Made by a program: the position numbers and the translations under genes
Notes under the pieces: model-generated
The model's database searches: none
What the model saw: only the letters and a program-made list of their open reading frames with translations
Told to the model about the DNA's origin: nothing
In this document: piece by piece, positions 8,151 to 17,170 of the stretch
Layout: the number at the start of each line of letters is the position of its first letter
Numbering within the stretch: the stretch's first letter is position 1
Assembly (NCBI RefSeq): GCF_003977665.1
Contig: NZ_RYYV01000007.1
Coordinates: 186,001-250,000 of the forward strand
Direction of reading: 5' to 3'
Origin: Dyella choica
GTDB taxonomy: Bacteria; Pseudomonadota; Gammaproteobacteria; Xanthomonadales; Rhodanobacteraceae
Length of the DNA: 64,000 nt

Positions 8151-11100
8151 GCCCCCCCCTCTGTGCGTTCTGAAGCGTCCAGCGAATCGAAAGCTGTTCT
8201 GCCCAATCGCGCCCCTCGCTGCTCTGCGACGCTACGAGTCTAGTCTCGTCGAAATTCATCGTTCGTACGGCGTTGGATCTATCCACACGAATGAATTCTC
8301 GGTGCAGGATTCCCACATCGTTGGCCGACAGCAGGTTTAAGACGGGGAACAAGATGTGACTCACAGATAGCCCACTGACCTCCTCGATGACGGTTAAATC
8401 AGAAATGCCCAAGCTGATCCTTCCGCCTACCTCCAATCTTTCCCACAAAGTATCGACCGCTTTTGACCAGACCGCCGCAGCACCAAACCGCTCCCGAACA
8501 ACGGTCAATGCGCGCATACGGACGTCGTCACCGCCGCCTTTAGCCTGGAAATGGCTCGGCTGGTAAGTCACGTCAAACACCACATCCGTGAGCCAGCGAC
8601 TGAAGTTCTGGTTGTCGCTGAACAGCCTGTACAATTCGGTATGGTCGGAGAGTAACTCCTGCATGATCCGGTGAAGCGCCTTGTCGTGCTCCAGCTTGGC
8701 GTTCTGGCGGTCGGAATGGGTCTGAGCGTTCTGGTAGGCCCTATCCTGCGCCACGCGCAGCGGGATCTCCTCGGCAATGACCTTGCCGATCTTGTCGGCA
8801 TCTTTCCAATCAATATTGCCGAACAAGTCGTTGAAGGTCTTGAGGATGTTGGACAGCTTGTCGATGTCCAGCTCGCCCTTGCCACCGCCGCCGCCCGGGG
8901 GAGCGGCCTCGACCTTGACGTCGTCGTCGTCCATCGCCATCTTGAGCGCGGCCCGTGCCTCGACGCGGTAGCTGTCCATGTCGACGGATTCAAGCACACC
9001 CTTGGACAGGTCTTCCTCTCTCGGCGCAGGCAGCTTCGGAATCAGAAAGTTCAGGAAGATCGACAGCATCTCCCACGCCGGGTGGCCGTAGCTCACGATG
9101 GCTGCGAGAAAGCCATAACTGCGCACGAAGGCTTTGGCGTTGCCCTTGAATTGAACCTGGCTGTCCTCGTCCAGGTCTTTCTTGTATTCCTCCACGCAAC
9201 GGTCGAGGATGGGGTCGAGCTTGTCGCGCTCCGCCCCGCCTATATACAGCGCGACAAAATCCTCCACGTGCCGCCAGCTATACACCTGCTTGCCATCGAG
9301 GTCGGCTTTCAGGTCGTGCAAGGTGTTGGCATCGGTTTCGCCGATCTGGATCGTGGCGCGGTAGTAGTCCTGAAACGCCACCCTCACCGCCTCCGCGTTG
9401 TCGGCGAAGTCCAGCACGAAAGTGTCGTGCTTTTGCGGATGTGCGCGGTTAAGACGCGATAACGTCTGGACCGCCTGCACGCCGGCCAGCTTCTTGTCCA
9501 CATACATCGTGTGCAGCAGCGGCTCGTCAAAGCCGGTGACGAATTTGTTGGCAACGATCAGGAAACGATACGGGTCTTGCTTGAGCTTGGACGGAATGTC
9601 CTTGCTCGGAAAATCATTGAGATCGGCTTCGGTCTTCTTCTCGCCCCCCATCTCGAACTCTCCAGAATACGCGACGATGGCTTTGTATGGGCTCCTGATC
9701 TCGTCAAGATAGTCAGACACTACGCGCCAGTAGTCGATGGCCCGCGCAATGCCGTTGCACACGATCATTGCCCGCGCTTTGCCGCCGATCTTCTTCGCGC
9801 CCATCACCTGGGCGATGAAGTGATCGACCATGATCTCCGCTTTGCGCCGGATGGCCTTGTCGTGTGACTCGACGTAGTGGCGGATCTTTTTGAGCGCCCG
9901 CATCTTGTCGAAATCCGGGTCGTTCTCCACCGTCTTGGCGACATGGTAGAAGCTGTCCAGCGTGGTGTAGTGGGCGATCACATCGAGAATGAAGCCCTCC
10001 TGTATCGCCTGCTTGGTGGTGTAGGTCAATTCCTCCGGCGAGCGGAATCGCACTTCGTCGCCGATCATGGTCTTCTCACCGAACAATTCCAGCGTCTTGG
10101 TCTTCGGCGTGGCGGTGAAAGCGAAGTAGCTGGCGTTCGGCAGCATCCGTCGCGAACGGATGCGTTTCTCGATTTCCGTGTTTACCGCGTCCTGCGTGGA
10201 ATCTTCCTCGAAGGCTTCCTCGTCCGTCTTGCCAGAAAGGGCCTGGTGCATCCTGGCCGTGGTCTTGCCGCCCTGGCTGGAGTGCGCCTCGTCGATGAGC
10301 AACGCGAACCTCTTGCCCGACAGATCACCCAGTTCTTCAAGGATGAAGGGGAACTTCTGCACCGTGGTAACGATGATCTTCTTGCCCCGGCGCAGGTAGT
10401 CACGCAGCTCCTGCGCGTTGTCGGAGTGACCGAATATCGAAGCCACATGGTCATAGCCTTTGATCGTGCGCGCAATCTGCGTATCCAGCGCACGCCGGTC
10501 GGTGATGACGATGATGGAATCAAATTGCGCCGCTGTCGGGTCAGCGGCGGTGCGCAACTCCACCAGCTGGTGCGCCAGCCACGCAATGGTGTTGCTCTTG
10601 CCGCTGCCCGCGGAGTGCTGGATCAGGTAGCGTTTACCCACGCCATCCTGACGGGCGCGGCGCAGCAGGGCGCGCACTGTACGCAACTGGTGGAAGCGCG
10701 GAAACACCGGCCTGCGCTTTTTCTTCTTCCGTCCGGTGGCGGCGTCGGCTTCTTCCTCCACTACCACCTGCGCGAAGCTTTCGATGATGTTGGCCAACGA
10801 CTCCATCGTCAGCACATGCTTCCAGAGGTAATCGGTTTTCAAACCGTTGGCGTTCGGCGGATTGCCCGCACCGCTATTCCAGCCCTGGTTGAACGGCAGG
10901 AACCACGATGCTTTGCCCTTCAACTCGGTGCAGAAATAAACTTCGGCGTCGTCCACCGCCATGTGCGCTATGCAGCGTCCCGGCTGGAACAGGAGGTCCT
11001 GCGGATTGCGCGTGGTCTGGTACTGGACGATGGCATCGGCCACAGTCTGTTTGGTCAGCGAATTCTTCAGCTCGAAAGTCAGCGCCGGCAGGCCGTTGAC

Positions 11101-11589
11101 GAAGATCACCAGGTCGAGTTCGTTGCCGGAATCATGGCTGTAGCGCACCTGTCGGGTGACACTGAAGATGTTCTTGTCAAATGCTTGGGCGGCGTTGGCA
11201 TTGCCTGGCGTGGGCAACAGCTTGTAGAGATCGACCGTCACCGGCCCATGGCTCACACCCTTGCGCAGCACGTCCACTACACCACGCTTGGTGATTTCAC
11301 CTTGCAGCCGGTGCAAGAACTGCGTGCGCTTGATACCCTCGTGCGCCAGTTCCAGCGATTCAGCCGCATCGGGCTGCGTGGCTTGCAGAAAGGCCAGCAG
11401 CTGCGCCGTGTCCAACGCCAGGTCACGGTTGAAATCCGAAGCGCGACCCAGCGTGTAGCCGCCTGGTGCATACACGGCCGCCGGACTTCGCACCGCTTTG
11501 ACGGGTACGGGCGGATCCTCGCTGATACCCGCCAGATGACGCACGATCAACCGTTCCAGCTCTTTTTCGCTGGTGTCGGAGGGTTTCAT
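8140..11589 (-). CDS. hsdR: Type I restriction endonuclease subunit R
   Basis: A 1149-residue translocase-nuclease. The N-terminal nuclease domain has Asp159 in NELDLVIF and Glu173-x-Lys175 in LTFELKNS. The SF2 helicase motor follows with Walker A HSAGSGKS (325-332), DEAH (433-436) and a TATPK motif III-like segment. A glycine-rich linker near residue 930 precedes the C-terminal helical region that docks on the methylase. With HsdM and HsdS it would cleave unmethylated DNA far from the recognition site. Its ATG overlaps the stop of the DUF1016 gene as ATGA. The reading frame is intact. Confidence 0.96.
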   Translation of the reverse strand: MKPSDTSEKELERLIVRHLAGISEDPPVPVKAVRSPAAVYAPGGYTLGRASDFNRDLALDTAQLLAFLQATQPDAAESLELAHEGIKRTQFLHRLQGEITKRGVVDVLRKGVSHGPVTVDLYKLLPTPGNANAAQAFDKNIFSVTRQVRYSHDSGNELDLVIFVNGLPALTFELKNSLTKQTVADAIVQYQTTRNPQDLLFQPGRCIAHMAVDDAEVYFCTELKGKASWFLPFNQGWNSGAGNPPNANGLKTDYLWKHVLTMESLANIIESFAQVVVEEEADAATGRKKKKRRPVFPRFHQLRTVRALLRRARQDGVGKRYLIQHSAGSGKSNTIAWLAHQLVELRTAADPTAAQFDSIIVITDRRALDTQIARTIKGYDHVASIFGHSDNAQELRDYLRRGKKIIVTTVQKFPFILEELGDLSGKRFALLIDEAHSSQGGKTTARMHQALSGKTDEEAFEEDSTQDAVNTEIEKRIRSRRMLPNASYFAFTATPKTKTLELFGEKTMIGDEVRFRSPEELTYTTKQAIQEGFILDVIAHYTTLDSFYHVAKTVENDPDFDKMRALKKIRHYVESHDKAIRRKAEIMVDHFIAQVMGAKKIGGKARAMIVCNGIARAIDYWRVVSDYLDEIRSPYKAIVAYSGEFEMGGEKKTEADLNDFPSKDIPSKLKQDPYRFLIVANKFVTGFDEPLLHTMYVDKKLAGVQAVQTLSRLNRAHPQKHDTFVLDFADNAEAVRVAFQDYYRATIQIGETDANTLHDLKADLDGKQVYSWRHVEDFVALYIGGAERDKLDPILDRCVEEYKKDLDEDSQVQFKGNAKAFVRSYGFLAAIVSYGHPAWEMLSIFLNFLIPKLPAPREEDLSKGVLESVDMDSYRVEARAALKMAMDDDDVKVEAAPPGGGGGKGELDIDKLSNILKTFNDLFGNIDWKDADKIGKVIAEEIPLRVAQDRAYQNAQTHSDRQNAKLEHDKALHRIMQELLSDHTELYRLFSDNQNFSRWLTDVVFDVTYQPSHFQAKGGGDDVRMRALTVVRERFGAAAVWSKAVDTLWERLEVGGRISLGISDLTVIEEVSGLSVSHILFPVLNLLSANDVGILHREFIRVDRSNAVRTMNFDETRLVASQSSEGRDWAEQLSIRWTLQNAQRGGHGR

Positions 11590-12665
11590 ATGCTCTCCAG
11601 CAGGCGGGCTATGGCTTCAGGCGACGGCAACTGGTCCTTCAGCTTCTTCGGCAATGTCTTGGTGATTTCGTAAGTCGCCACGCCGATTGGCTTGCGCGCG
11701 TCGAGCAAGGCGTACTCGACGATGGTGCGCTTCTTTTCCTTGCACAGGATGATGCCGATGGACGGGTTCTCGTCCTGCTGCCGCGCCTGCGCGTCCAGTG
11801 CGGCTAAGTAGAACTGCATCTTGCCGACGAACTCCGGCTCGAACTCGCCGATCTTCAACTCGATGGCAACCAGCGCACGCAGACGCCGGTGGAAGAGCAG
11901 CAGGTCGATAAAGTATTCCTTGCCTTCCACCTCCAGCCGATACTGGCTGCCCATGAAGGCGAACATACCGCCCATCGCGCGTAGAAAGTCCTCGATTCGA
12001 GCGATTAGCGCACGCTCCAGTTCGCGTTCGCAATGCTGCTCGCCCAGTTCGAGAAAGTCGAAAGCGTATTCGTCCTTCACTGCCAGCTTGGCCTGCGCTC
12101 GCAGGGCCGGAGTCAGCGTCTTGTCGAAATTGGTCTGGCCCAGCAACGACTTCTCGTAGCTCTGGTTATCGATCTGGTGGTCGAGCACATTCTTCGACCA
12201 GCCGAACTTGCGCGTCATGCGCAGGTAGAATTCGCGCTCCTGCGCATCCTTGCAGCGTTCGAGGATCATCAGGTTGTGGCTCCAGCCAATTTCTCGCACC
12301 AGTGGTGCGAGTTTTGCCGCACTGCGGTAGGTCTCGAAGAAACTCTTCATCCGCCACAGGTTGGACGCCGAAAAGCCGGCCGTACCCGGAAAATCCCGCT
12401 GAAGGTCCGCGGAAAGCTGCGCCACCACGGCTTTGCCCCAACCTTCGCTCTGCTGTCGTTCCACGATCAATCGCCCGATGTCCCAGTACAGGCCGATCAG
12501 TTCTTTGTTGACCGCGCGCAACGCCACGTACTGCGCGGACAGAATGCGCGCCCTTATCTCAGCTAGCAAAGCTGGATAATGCTTGGCCAGACCTTCCTTG
12601 GCAGCGCTGGATTCCCGCGCCGCAGGTGCGAGTTTCTTGCGGGTGGTTTTCTTACTCGTCGCCAT
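11586..12665 (-). CDS. DUF1016 (YhcG) family PD-(D/E)XK nuclease
   Basis: A 359-residue protein of the DUF1016/YhcG family. The N-terminal domain (about residues 25-170) contains GLYWDIGRLIVERQ and SASNLWRMKSFFETY, the conserved helical part. The C-terminal domain is a PD-(D/E)XK nuclease with Asp254 in KEYFIDLLLFH, Glu269-x-Lys271 in VAIELKIGEF and Gln284 in KMQFYLAAL. The ATG at 12665 is chosen because the upstream extension lies wholly inside hsdS; the genes then overlap by 14 bp. Family members are often found inside type I restriction loci, but their contribution to defence is not defined. The intact active site argues for a working nuclease. Confidence 0.9.
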   Translation of the reverse strand: MATSKKTTRKKLAPAARESSAAKEGLAKHYPALLAEIRARILSAQYVALRAVNKELIGLYWDIGRLIVERQQSEGWGKAVVAQLSADLQRDFPGTAGFSASNLWRMKSFFETYRSAAKLAPLVREIGWSHNLMILERCKDAQEREFYLRMTRKFGWSKNVLDHQIDNQSYEKSLLGQTNFDKTLTPALRAQAKLAVKDEYAFDFLELGEQHCERELERALIARIEDFLRAMGGMFAFMGSQYRLEVEGKEYFIDLLLFHRRLRALVAIELKIGEFEPEFVGKMQFYLAALDAQARQQDENPSIGIILCKEKKRTIVEYALLDARKPIGVATYEITKTLPKKLKDQLPSPEAIARLLESI

Positions 12666-14070
12666 CAGCCTCCTCCTCATAAGCAGGGTCAGCTTCCTCA
12701 TTTCCCAACGCGGCGAGGTCATCATCGCTGACTACATCGTCCGGGCCAGGCTGCCAGCCACGCACATCCACCTGGCCAGTGACGGCATCGGCGATCAAAC
12801 GATCGCGGTATTCGCGGATGAGCGTGATCTCGTTCCAAATCCGCTCGATGACGGCGTCTTGTTCTGCTGTCGCGATTTGGAGCGCGCTTAGGATTTGATC
12901 CTGTTCGTCCAGAGGCGGTAGGGCGATTCGGAAATTTTTGACAAAATCAAGTGGCACACGCTGCTGGCCCGCCGCTCCCGTCATGGCATCAGCACCGAGA
13001 ACCCGGAATGTCCTGAGCGATAAGAGCTTTGCCAAGAACGCAGGTCTGATTCTCCCAACCGCAGCCCTGAGCACAATGAACTCCGTCGTGCCAAAGCCGA
13101 TCTCGGTCGGCAGCTCATCCAACAATCCCCCCTTTCCGTTCTCGAAACATGGCGTGATTTTGGCCATGACCACATCGTTGCGACGGAAGTAGGTGTAGCC
13201 CTCCCAGACTTCCGAGGTCCTTCTGCTTTCTACGTTTCGTAGCTTCCCATCCGTCTTGATGCACTCCATTGGAAGGAATGACACCGACTCATCGCTAAGG
13301 CGAAGTGCGACGCTCTCTGACCGTGACGGATTGAACACCGCAACGTGCTTGAGCTTGCATGTATCCCAATGAGTTGGGATCTGAAAAATCCAATTGATGC
13401 CCGAGTCGCGCTTTGCTGTGCTGGCATCAAGACCCTGCGTAACCGCGGCCTCGATGATAGTTTGCTTTTGCTCGGTCAGTAGATCGATGAGATCGCGCTT
13501 GGCCTTGATGAAGCGGGCGATATGCGCGTCCTGCGCGTGCAGGTAGGCGACGATCTGGTCTTGCTCAGCGCGTGCGGGTAACGGAATTTCGAGTGCCGCA
13601 AATCGGTCAGAGTAGAGTCGCAAGAAACCGGATGTACCAGTACCAAGCCCCTTCGATTCAGAACGGAACAAGCCACGCATCGGCCACGAACGGAACAGAT
13701 GGCCGAGGTACTCCGGGTTGTCGTCGCGAAGCAGACGGAACACCGCATAGTCCGGACTTACCAAACCGGACTGGCGATTACGGAAGAACATCGCATTTCC
13801 CGCTTGCATCCTGTTCAACACCAGTTCGTTCGGCTGCGCCTTCTTATAGCCAATGAGGTTATCCGCGTCGATTCGCTTGGCTGAAACATCGTTGTGCGGT
13901 ACCAAGCCACGGTGCTGACGCATCGACAGCAGGGTTTCTTCACCCGTTTTCGTCCGGTCGTCGATTTCCCGTAGGAAGTTCTTAGCACGCAGCGATGGCC
14001 AGTGTTCCGGCACACGCGAAATCCAGCGAGAACAAACTTGCCGATAGTTTGGATACGCGCCTGCCGCCAT
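12652..14070 (-). CDS. hsdS: Type I restriction-modification specificity subunit S
   Basis: A 472-residue specificity subunit with two target-recognition domains. The first spans about residues 10-185 and ends with ALEIPLPARAEQDQIVAYL; the second spans about 225-400 and ends with FRIALPPLDEQDQILSAL. Each is followed by a long helix, the spacer that sets the distance between the two half-sites. The repeated PLP/PPLxEQDQI element is the standard boundary. It would direct both methylation and cleavage to a bipartite target that cannot be read from the sequence. Its ATG overlaps the hsdM stop (TAATG). The acidic C-terminal tail (EEADPAYEEEADGDE) is unusual in amount of charge. Confidence 0.94.
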   Translation of the reverse strand: MAAGAYPNYRQVCSRWISRVPEHWPSLRAKNFLREIDDRTKTGEETLLSMRQHRGLVPHNDVSAKRIDADNLIGYKKAQPNELVLNRMQAGNAMFFRNRQSGLVSPDYAVFRLLRDDNPEYLGHLFRSWPMRGLFRSESKGLGTGTSGFLRLYSDRFAALEIPLPARAEQDQIVAYLHAQDAHIARFIKAKRDLIDLLTEQKQTIIEAAVTQGLDASTAKRDSGINWIFQIPTHWDTCKLKHVAVFNPSRSESVALRLSDESVSFLPMECIKTDGKLRNVESRRTSEVWEGYTYFRRNDVVMAKITPCFENGKGGLLDELPTEIGFGTTEFIVLRAAVGRIRPAFLAKLLSLRTFRVLGADAMTGAAGQQRVPLDFVKNFRIALPPLDEQDQILSALQIATAEQDAVIERIWNEITLIREYRDRLIADAVTGQVDVRGWQPGPDDVVSDDDLAALGNEEADPAYEEEADGDE

Positions 14071-16439
14071 TACACCGTCCTCACTATCTTTTGAAGCAAG
14101 CCTTCAGTCTGCTGCTCAAGCATCAAAATGTCTGCGCGGATGTCTTCTAACGAGCGCAACGGTGCGGGCCGGTAGAAGTAGCGAGCGAAGGAAATCTCAA
14201 AGCCGATCTGGGTTTTCTCACTGTCGATCCACGCATCCGGCGCGTGCGGCAGCACTTCGCGCTCGAAGAAAGCGTCGATGCCGCCCGGTTCCTTCAGCGG
14301 CACCTGCTCGGTGTCGCGCAGGTCGCTGTCGGGTTCGTACTCCACCATAAAGCGATCCTTGCCCACGGTTTCCAGATATGCACCGTCGAAGCCCGCCTCG
14401 AAGTATTCGCCCTTCTTCAGCTTGCTGCGCTTGGCCACTACCGGCGGCGCTGCCTCGTCACGCCAGCTCACCGCCTTGAAGATGGCTTTCCTGTCCGCAG
14501 CAGTGGGTTTCTTGTCGTGCTTTTTCATCGCCGCGTCGAACTTCGCGCGGAAGACGTTGTGGTCGTCGAACACGGCGTCACCGAGTTCATGCCGGGCGAG
14601 CAGCGCCAGTTCCAATAGCGCCTTATCGCGTTGCCACGTCGAAGCATCGAGCAGCTTTTTGCGACGCTTTTCTGGCACGGCCTTCCTGGCAGGTACGCGG
14701 TCTTCGTCACCGTCCTCCATGACGTCTTCGTCCTCGCTGTCGCCCTTGAGCCATGCCTCGATTTCAGGCTTCAATTTGGAGAAGCGGGTGTAGAGCTTAT
14801 CGCTGTGCTGAGTGTAGATTTCGGCGCGCAACGCCTCGTCGCCGCTGGCGTAACGCATGGCTTCGATGGCGCGGGTCTTCAATTGGCTTTTCAGGCGCAG
14901 CGGGCGTTCAACGGTGACCTTCCAATAGCCGAAGTCCTGCGTGTCGAACCATTTGGACTCCGCCGTTTCCGGTGCTTCGCCCAGATACAGGTCGAGGATG
15001 CGCTGGATGTCGGCCTCGGCCAGTTCGCAGTTCTTCTTGCCGAGGTTGCGACGCAGCGGCGCGAACCACTTGCCGGCGTCGATCAACTGCACTTTGCCCT
15101 TGCGATGCTTGGCCTTGCGATTGGCCAGCACCCAGATGTAGGTAGCAATGCCGGTGTTGTAGAAGATATTGAGCGGCAGGGCGATGATGGCCTCCAGCCA
15201 ATCGTTTTCCAACACCCAGCGACGAATATTGCTTTCGCCTTGCCCCGCGTCGCCGGTGAACAGTGCCGAACCGTTGTGGACGAGGGCTATGCGACTGCCC
15301 AGCGCGGTGTCGTGCTTCATCTTGGAAAGCTTGTTCACTTGGAACATGAGCTGCCCGTCGCTGGAACGGGTGATGAGCTTGAACTCGGCATCGCCGCCAT
15401 GCTTGATCATGAAGCGCGGGTCGTTGAATTCCTTCTTGCCGCCCATGCGCTCCAGATCCGTTTTCCAGCTTTTGCCGTAGGGCGGATTGGAGATCATGAA
15501 GTCGAACTCGCGGCTTCGGAATTGGTCAGCCGACAGCGTGGATTTGTCCGCGCCACCGACGATGTTCTCGGCCTCCGCCCCTTCGCCTTTCAACAAAAGG
15601 TCAGCCTTGCAGATGGCGTAGGTTTCATCGCTGATTTCCTGCCCGAACAGGTGGATGGAGACTTCCTTGCCGTGTTGTTCGGCCAGTTCCTGCAAGGCTT
15701 CTTCCGCCACGGTAAGCATGCCGCCAGTGCCGCAGGAGCCGTCGTAGAGCGAGTAGGTGGAGGATTCGATGCGTTCGGCCACGGGCAGGAACAGCAGCTT
15801 GGCCATGAGCTTGACCACGTCGCGCGGAGTAAAGTGCTCGCCCGCTTCTTCGTTGTTCTCTTCGTTGAAACGTCGGATCAACTCCTCGAACACGGTGCCC
15901 ATGCCATGGTTGTCGAGCGCGGGTAGCTTAATGCGCCCGTCAACGTCCTTGACGGGCAGCGGCGAGAGATTGATCTCGGGGTCGAGAAAGTCTTCGAGCA
16001 AGTAGCCAAGGATGTGGGCATCGACCAGCTTCTGGATCTGGTTGCGGAAATTGAACTTGGTGAGGATTTCCTGCACGTTGGGCGAGAAGCCGTCCAGATA
16101 GGCGATGAAATCCTCGCGCAGGCGCTGACCTGCGGCGCTGGCCTTGAGCTTGGCCAATGTGAACGCTGAAATGTTGTAGAAGGCCTGCCCGGCCGCGGCC
16201 TGGAGCGCGCCTTCCTGATTCGCCACCTTGGCCTTGTCCAGCAGTTTCTTGCGCTCCAACACCGCCTGTTTGGTCGGTTCCAGCACCGCATCGATCCGCC
16301 GCAGCACGGTAAAGGGCAGGATTACGTCACGGTACTTGCCACGTACGTACACGTCGCGCAGACGGTCGTCGGCGATGTTCCAGATGAAGTCGGCGACCCA
16401 TTTGATTTGGCTTTGGTCTGGTTGTCGTTTCTGCATCAT
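14070..16439 (-). CDS. hsdM: Type I restriction-modification DNA methyltransferase subunit M
   Basis: A 789-residue N6-adenine methyltransferase. A helical N-terminal HsdM domain (residues 1-160) is followed by EHFTPRDVV (201-209), the SAM-binding DGSCGTGG (233-240) and the catalytic NPPY (318-321). At 789 residues it is longer than the roughly 500-residue classical HsdM. The extra C-terminal 270 residues contain an acidic patch (GDSEDEDVMEDGDEDR) and a conserved-looking end. Start is ATG 16439 or the adjacent ATG 16436. First gene of the five-gene operon. Confidence 0.95.
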   Translation of the reverse strand: MMQKRQPDQSQIKWVADFIWNIADDRLRDVYVRGKYRDVILPFTVLRRIDAVLEPTKQAVLERKKLLDKAKVANQEGALQAAAGQAFYNISAFTLAKLKASAAGQRLREDFIAYLDGFSPNVQEILTKFNFRNQIQKLVDAHILGYLLEDFLDPEINLSPLPVKDVDGRIKLPALDNHGMGTVFEELIRRFNEENNEEAGEHFTPRDVVKLMAKLLFLPVAERIESSTYSLYDGSCGTGGMLTVAEEALQELAEQHGKEVSIHLFGQEISDETYAICKADLLLKGEGAEAENIVGGADKSTLSADQFRSREFDFMISNPPYGKSWKTDLERMGGKKEFNDPRFMIKHGGDAEFKLITRSSDGQLMFQVNKLSKMKHDTALGSRIALVHNGSALFTGDAGQGESNIRRWVLENDWLEAIIALPLNIFYNTGIATYIWVLANRKAKHRKGKVQLIDAGKWFAPLRRNLGKKNCELAEADIQRILDLYLGEAPETAESKWFDTQDFGYWKVTVERPLRLKSQLKTRAIEAMRYASGDEALRAEIYTQHSDKLYTRFSKLKPEIEAWLKGDSEDEDVMEDGDEDRVPARKAVPEKRRKKLLDASTWQRDKALLELALLARHELGDAVFDDHNVFRAKFDAAMKKHDKKPTAADRKAIFKAVSWRDEAAPPVVAKRSKLKKGEYFEAGFDGAYLETVGKDRFMVEYEPDSDLRDTEQVPLKEPGGIDAFFEREVLPHAPDAWIDSEKTQIGFEISFARYFYRPAPLRSLEDIRADILMLEQQTEGLLQKIVRTV

Positions 16440-16470
16440 GAGCGCTTCAATTCTTCATCCGGAAATACTT

Positions 16471-16602
16471 TTAGAGGCAAGCCATGGTTGACTTGCAATG
16501 GTCTGCAGTGTCACTGCCTGTGGCAAATCCATGTCTCTGGCCGTGCTTTTGCTGGCAGCGTGGATACACTTTGGTGAGGTCTTCGATGGTGAAGTCATTC
16601 AT
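16471..16602 (-). CDS. Possible 43-residue small ORF between the HTH gene and hsdM
   Basis: An ATG at 16602 opens 43 codons (start MNDFTIEDLTKVYPRC) and ends at TAA 16471. It begins only six bases after the stop of the winged-helix gene and has a weak purine-rich TGGGG before the start, so it could be translated with it. The first 22 residues look protein-like and hydrophilic with GC-ending codons; the rest looks less so. It may be a short partner protein, a remnant of a longer gene, or chance. Not recognised. Confidence 0.3.
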   Translation of the reverse strand: MNDFTIEDLTKVYPRCQQKHGQRHGFATGSDTADHCKSTMACL

Positions 16603-16608
16603 GCCCCA

Positions 16609-16926
16609 TCAGTCCAACACGACAAGGAATTCAGTCGCCAACGCGGTCGGCTGGACATCCCGGACGTTTCGTTGCAGCGAGACCAGCCCGTAGTCCGCCA
16701 TCAGCCGCAGGGTGCGCGACAGGTTCGGCACCTTGCGGCCGCTGAGTTCGGCCAGCTCCGTCAGTGACTTGGGTTGCTTGTCATGGATCAGGCGCAGCAG
16801 ACGGCGGTTGTCGTCCGACAGCACCGCTGCCAGCGATGCCAGGGAGGGAAACCAAATACTTGGGATCTCGCGTCCCTGCGGGGGCGAGCCATCTGGCTGT
16901 CGGACACCTACAACGCAGCGCTTCAT
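16609..16926 (-). CDS. Winged-helix DNA-binding protein, HVO_A0114 / TumA-like
   Basis: A 105-residue protein. After a short variable start, the segment SIWFPSLASLAAVLSDDNRRLL leads into a winged helix-turn-helix (LTELAELSGRKVPNLSRTLRLMADYGLVSL), the layout of HVO_A0114-family regulators, which serve as antitoxins (TumA) of TumE/DUF6516 toxins. No toxin reading frame is visible on either side, so it is orphaned or has become a regulator of the restriction operon that starts 170 bp downstream on the same strand. Start uncertain: ATG 16926, ATG 16941 or GTG 16944. Family assignment is from pattern, not search. Confidence 0.7.
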   Translation of the reverse strand: MKRCVVGVRQPDGSPPQGREIPSIWFPSLASLAAVLSDDNRRLLRLIHDKQPKSLTELAELSGRKVPNLSRTLRLMADYGLVSLQRNVRDVQPTALATEFLVVLD

Positions 16927-16958
16927 GATCGCTGATCCCATCACACGTTCAAGTACGA

Positions 16959-16980
16959 TGATATCAGTGCCTGATAATCA
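16959..16980. promoter_or_regulatory. Candidate operator palindrome upstream of the winged-helix gene
   Basis: TGATATCAG and CTGATAATCA face each other across a TGC spacer, an inverted repeat with one extra base in one arm. It sits 33 bp upstream of the ATG at 16926, where an autorepressor would bind. AT-rich and likely overlapping the promoter. Confidence 0.5.
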
Positions 16981-17152
16981 TAGTCGATCAAAATCGCGGC
17001 GAATCACAAAGGGTGCATTCGACAAGCCTTGGAAAGGGCAAGGGAACGGCGCACAAGGGACAACGGCTCGATCCGGAAAAAGATAGGGCCCTGACTCACG
17101 CTACAGGATTGTCCAATTGCACCAGGTCCGCCGATTGTCCGTGGACACTGTA

Positions 17153-17170
17153 TTACTTCCCGATGCAGAA
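17153..17170 (-). other. mnmE 3'-end sequence matching the SGI1-type attachment core
   Basis: Reading on the minus strand, the last 18 bases of mnmE are TTCTGCATCGGGAAGTAA, encoding FCIGK-stop. The integrase of Salmonella genomic island 1 uses TTCTGTATTGGTAAGTAA at the same place, so 15 of 18 bases agree. This conservation follows from the protein motif. The restriction island lies directly beyond it, but I found no second copy and no integrase. Confidence 0.35.

Noticed and set aside
9877-11673. 598-codon open frame on the plus strand opposite hsdR
   Set aside because: Antisense shadow of hsdR; no motif, start signal or family likeness.
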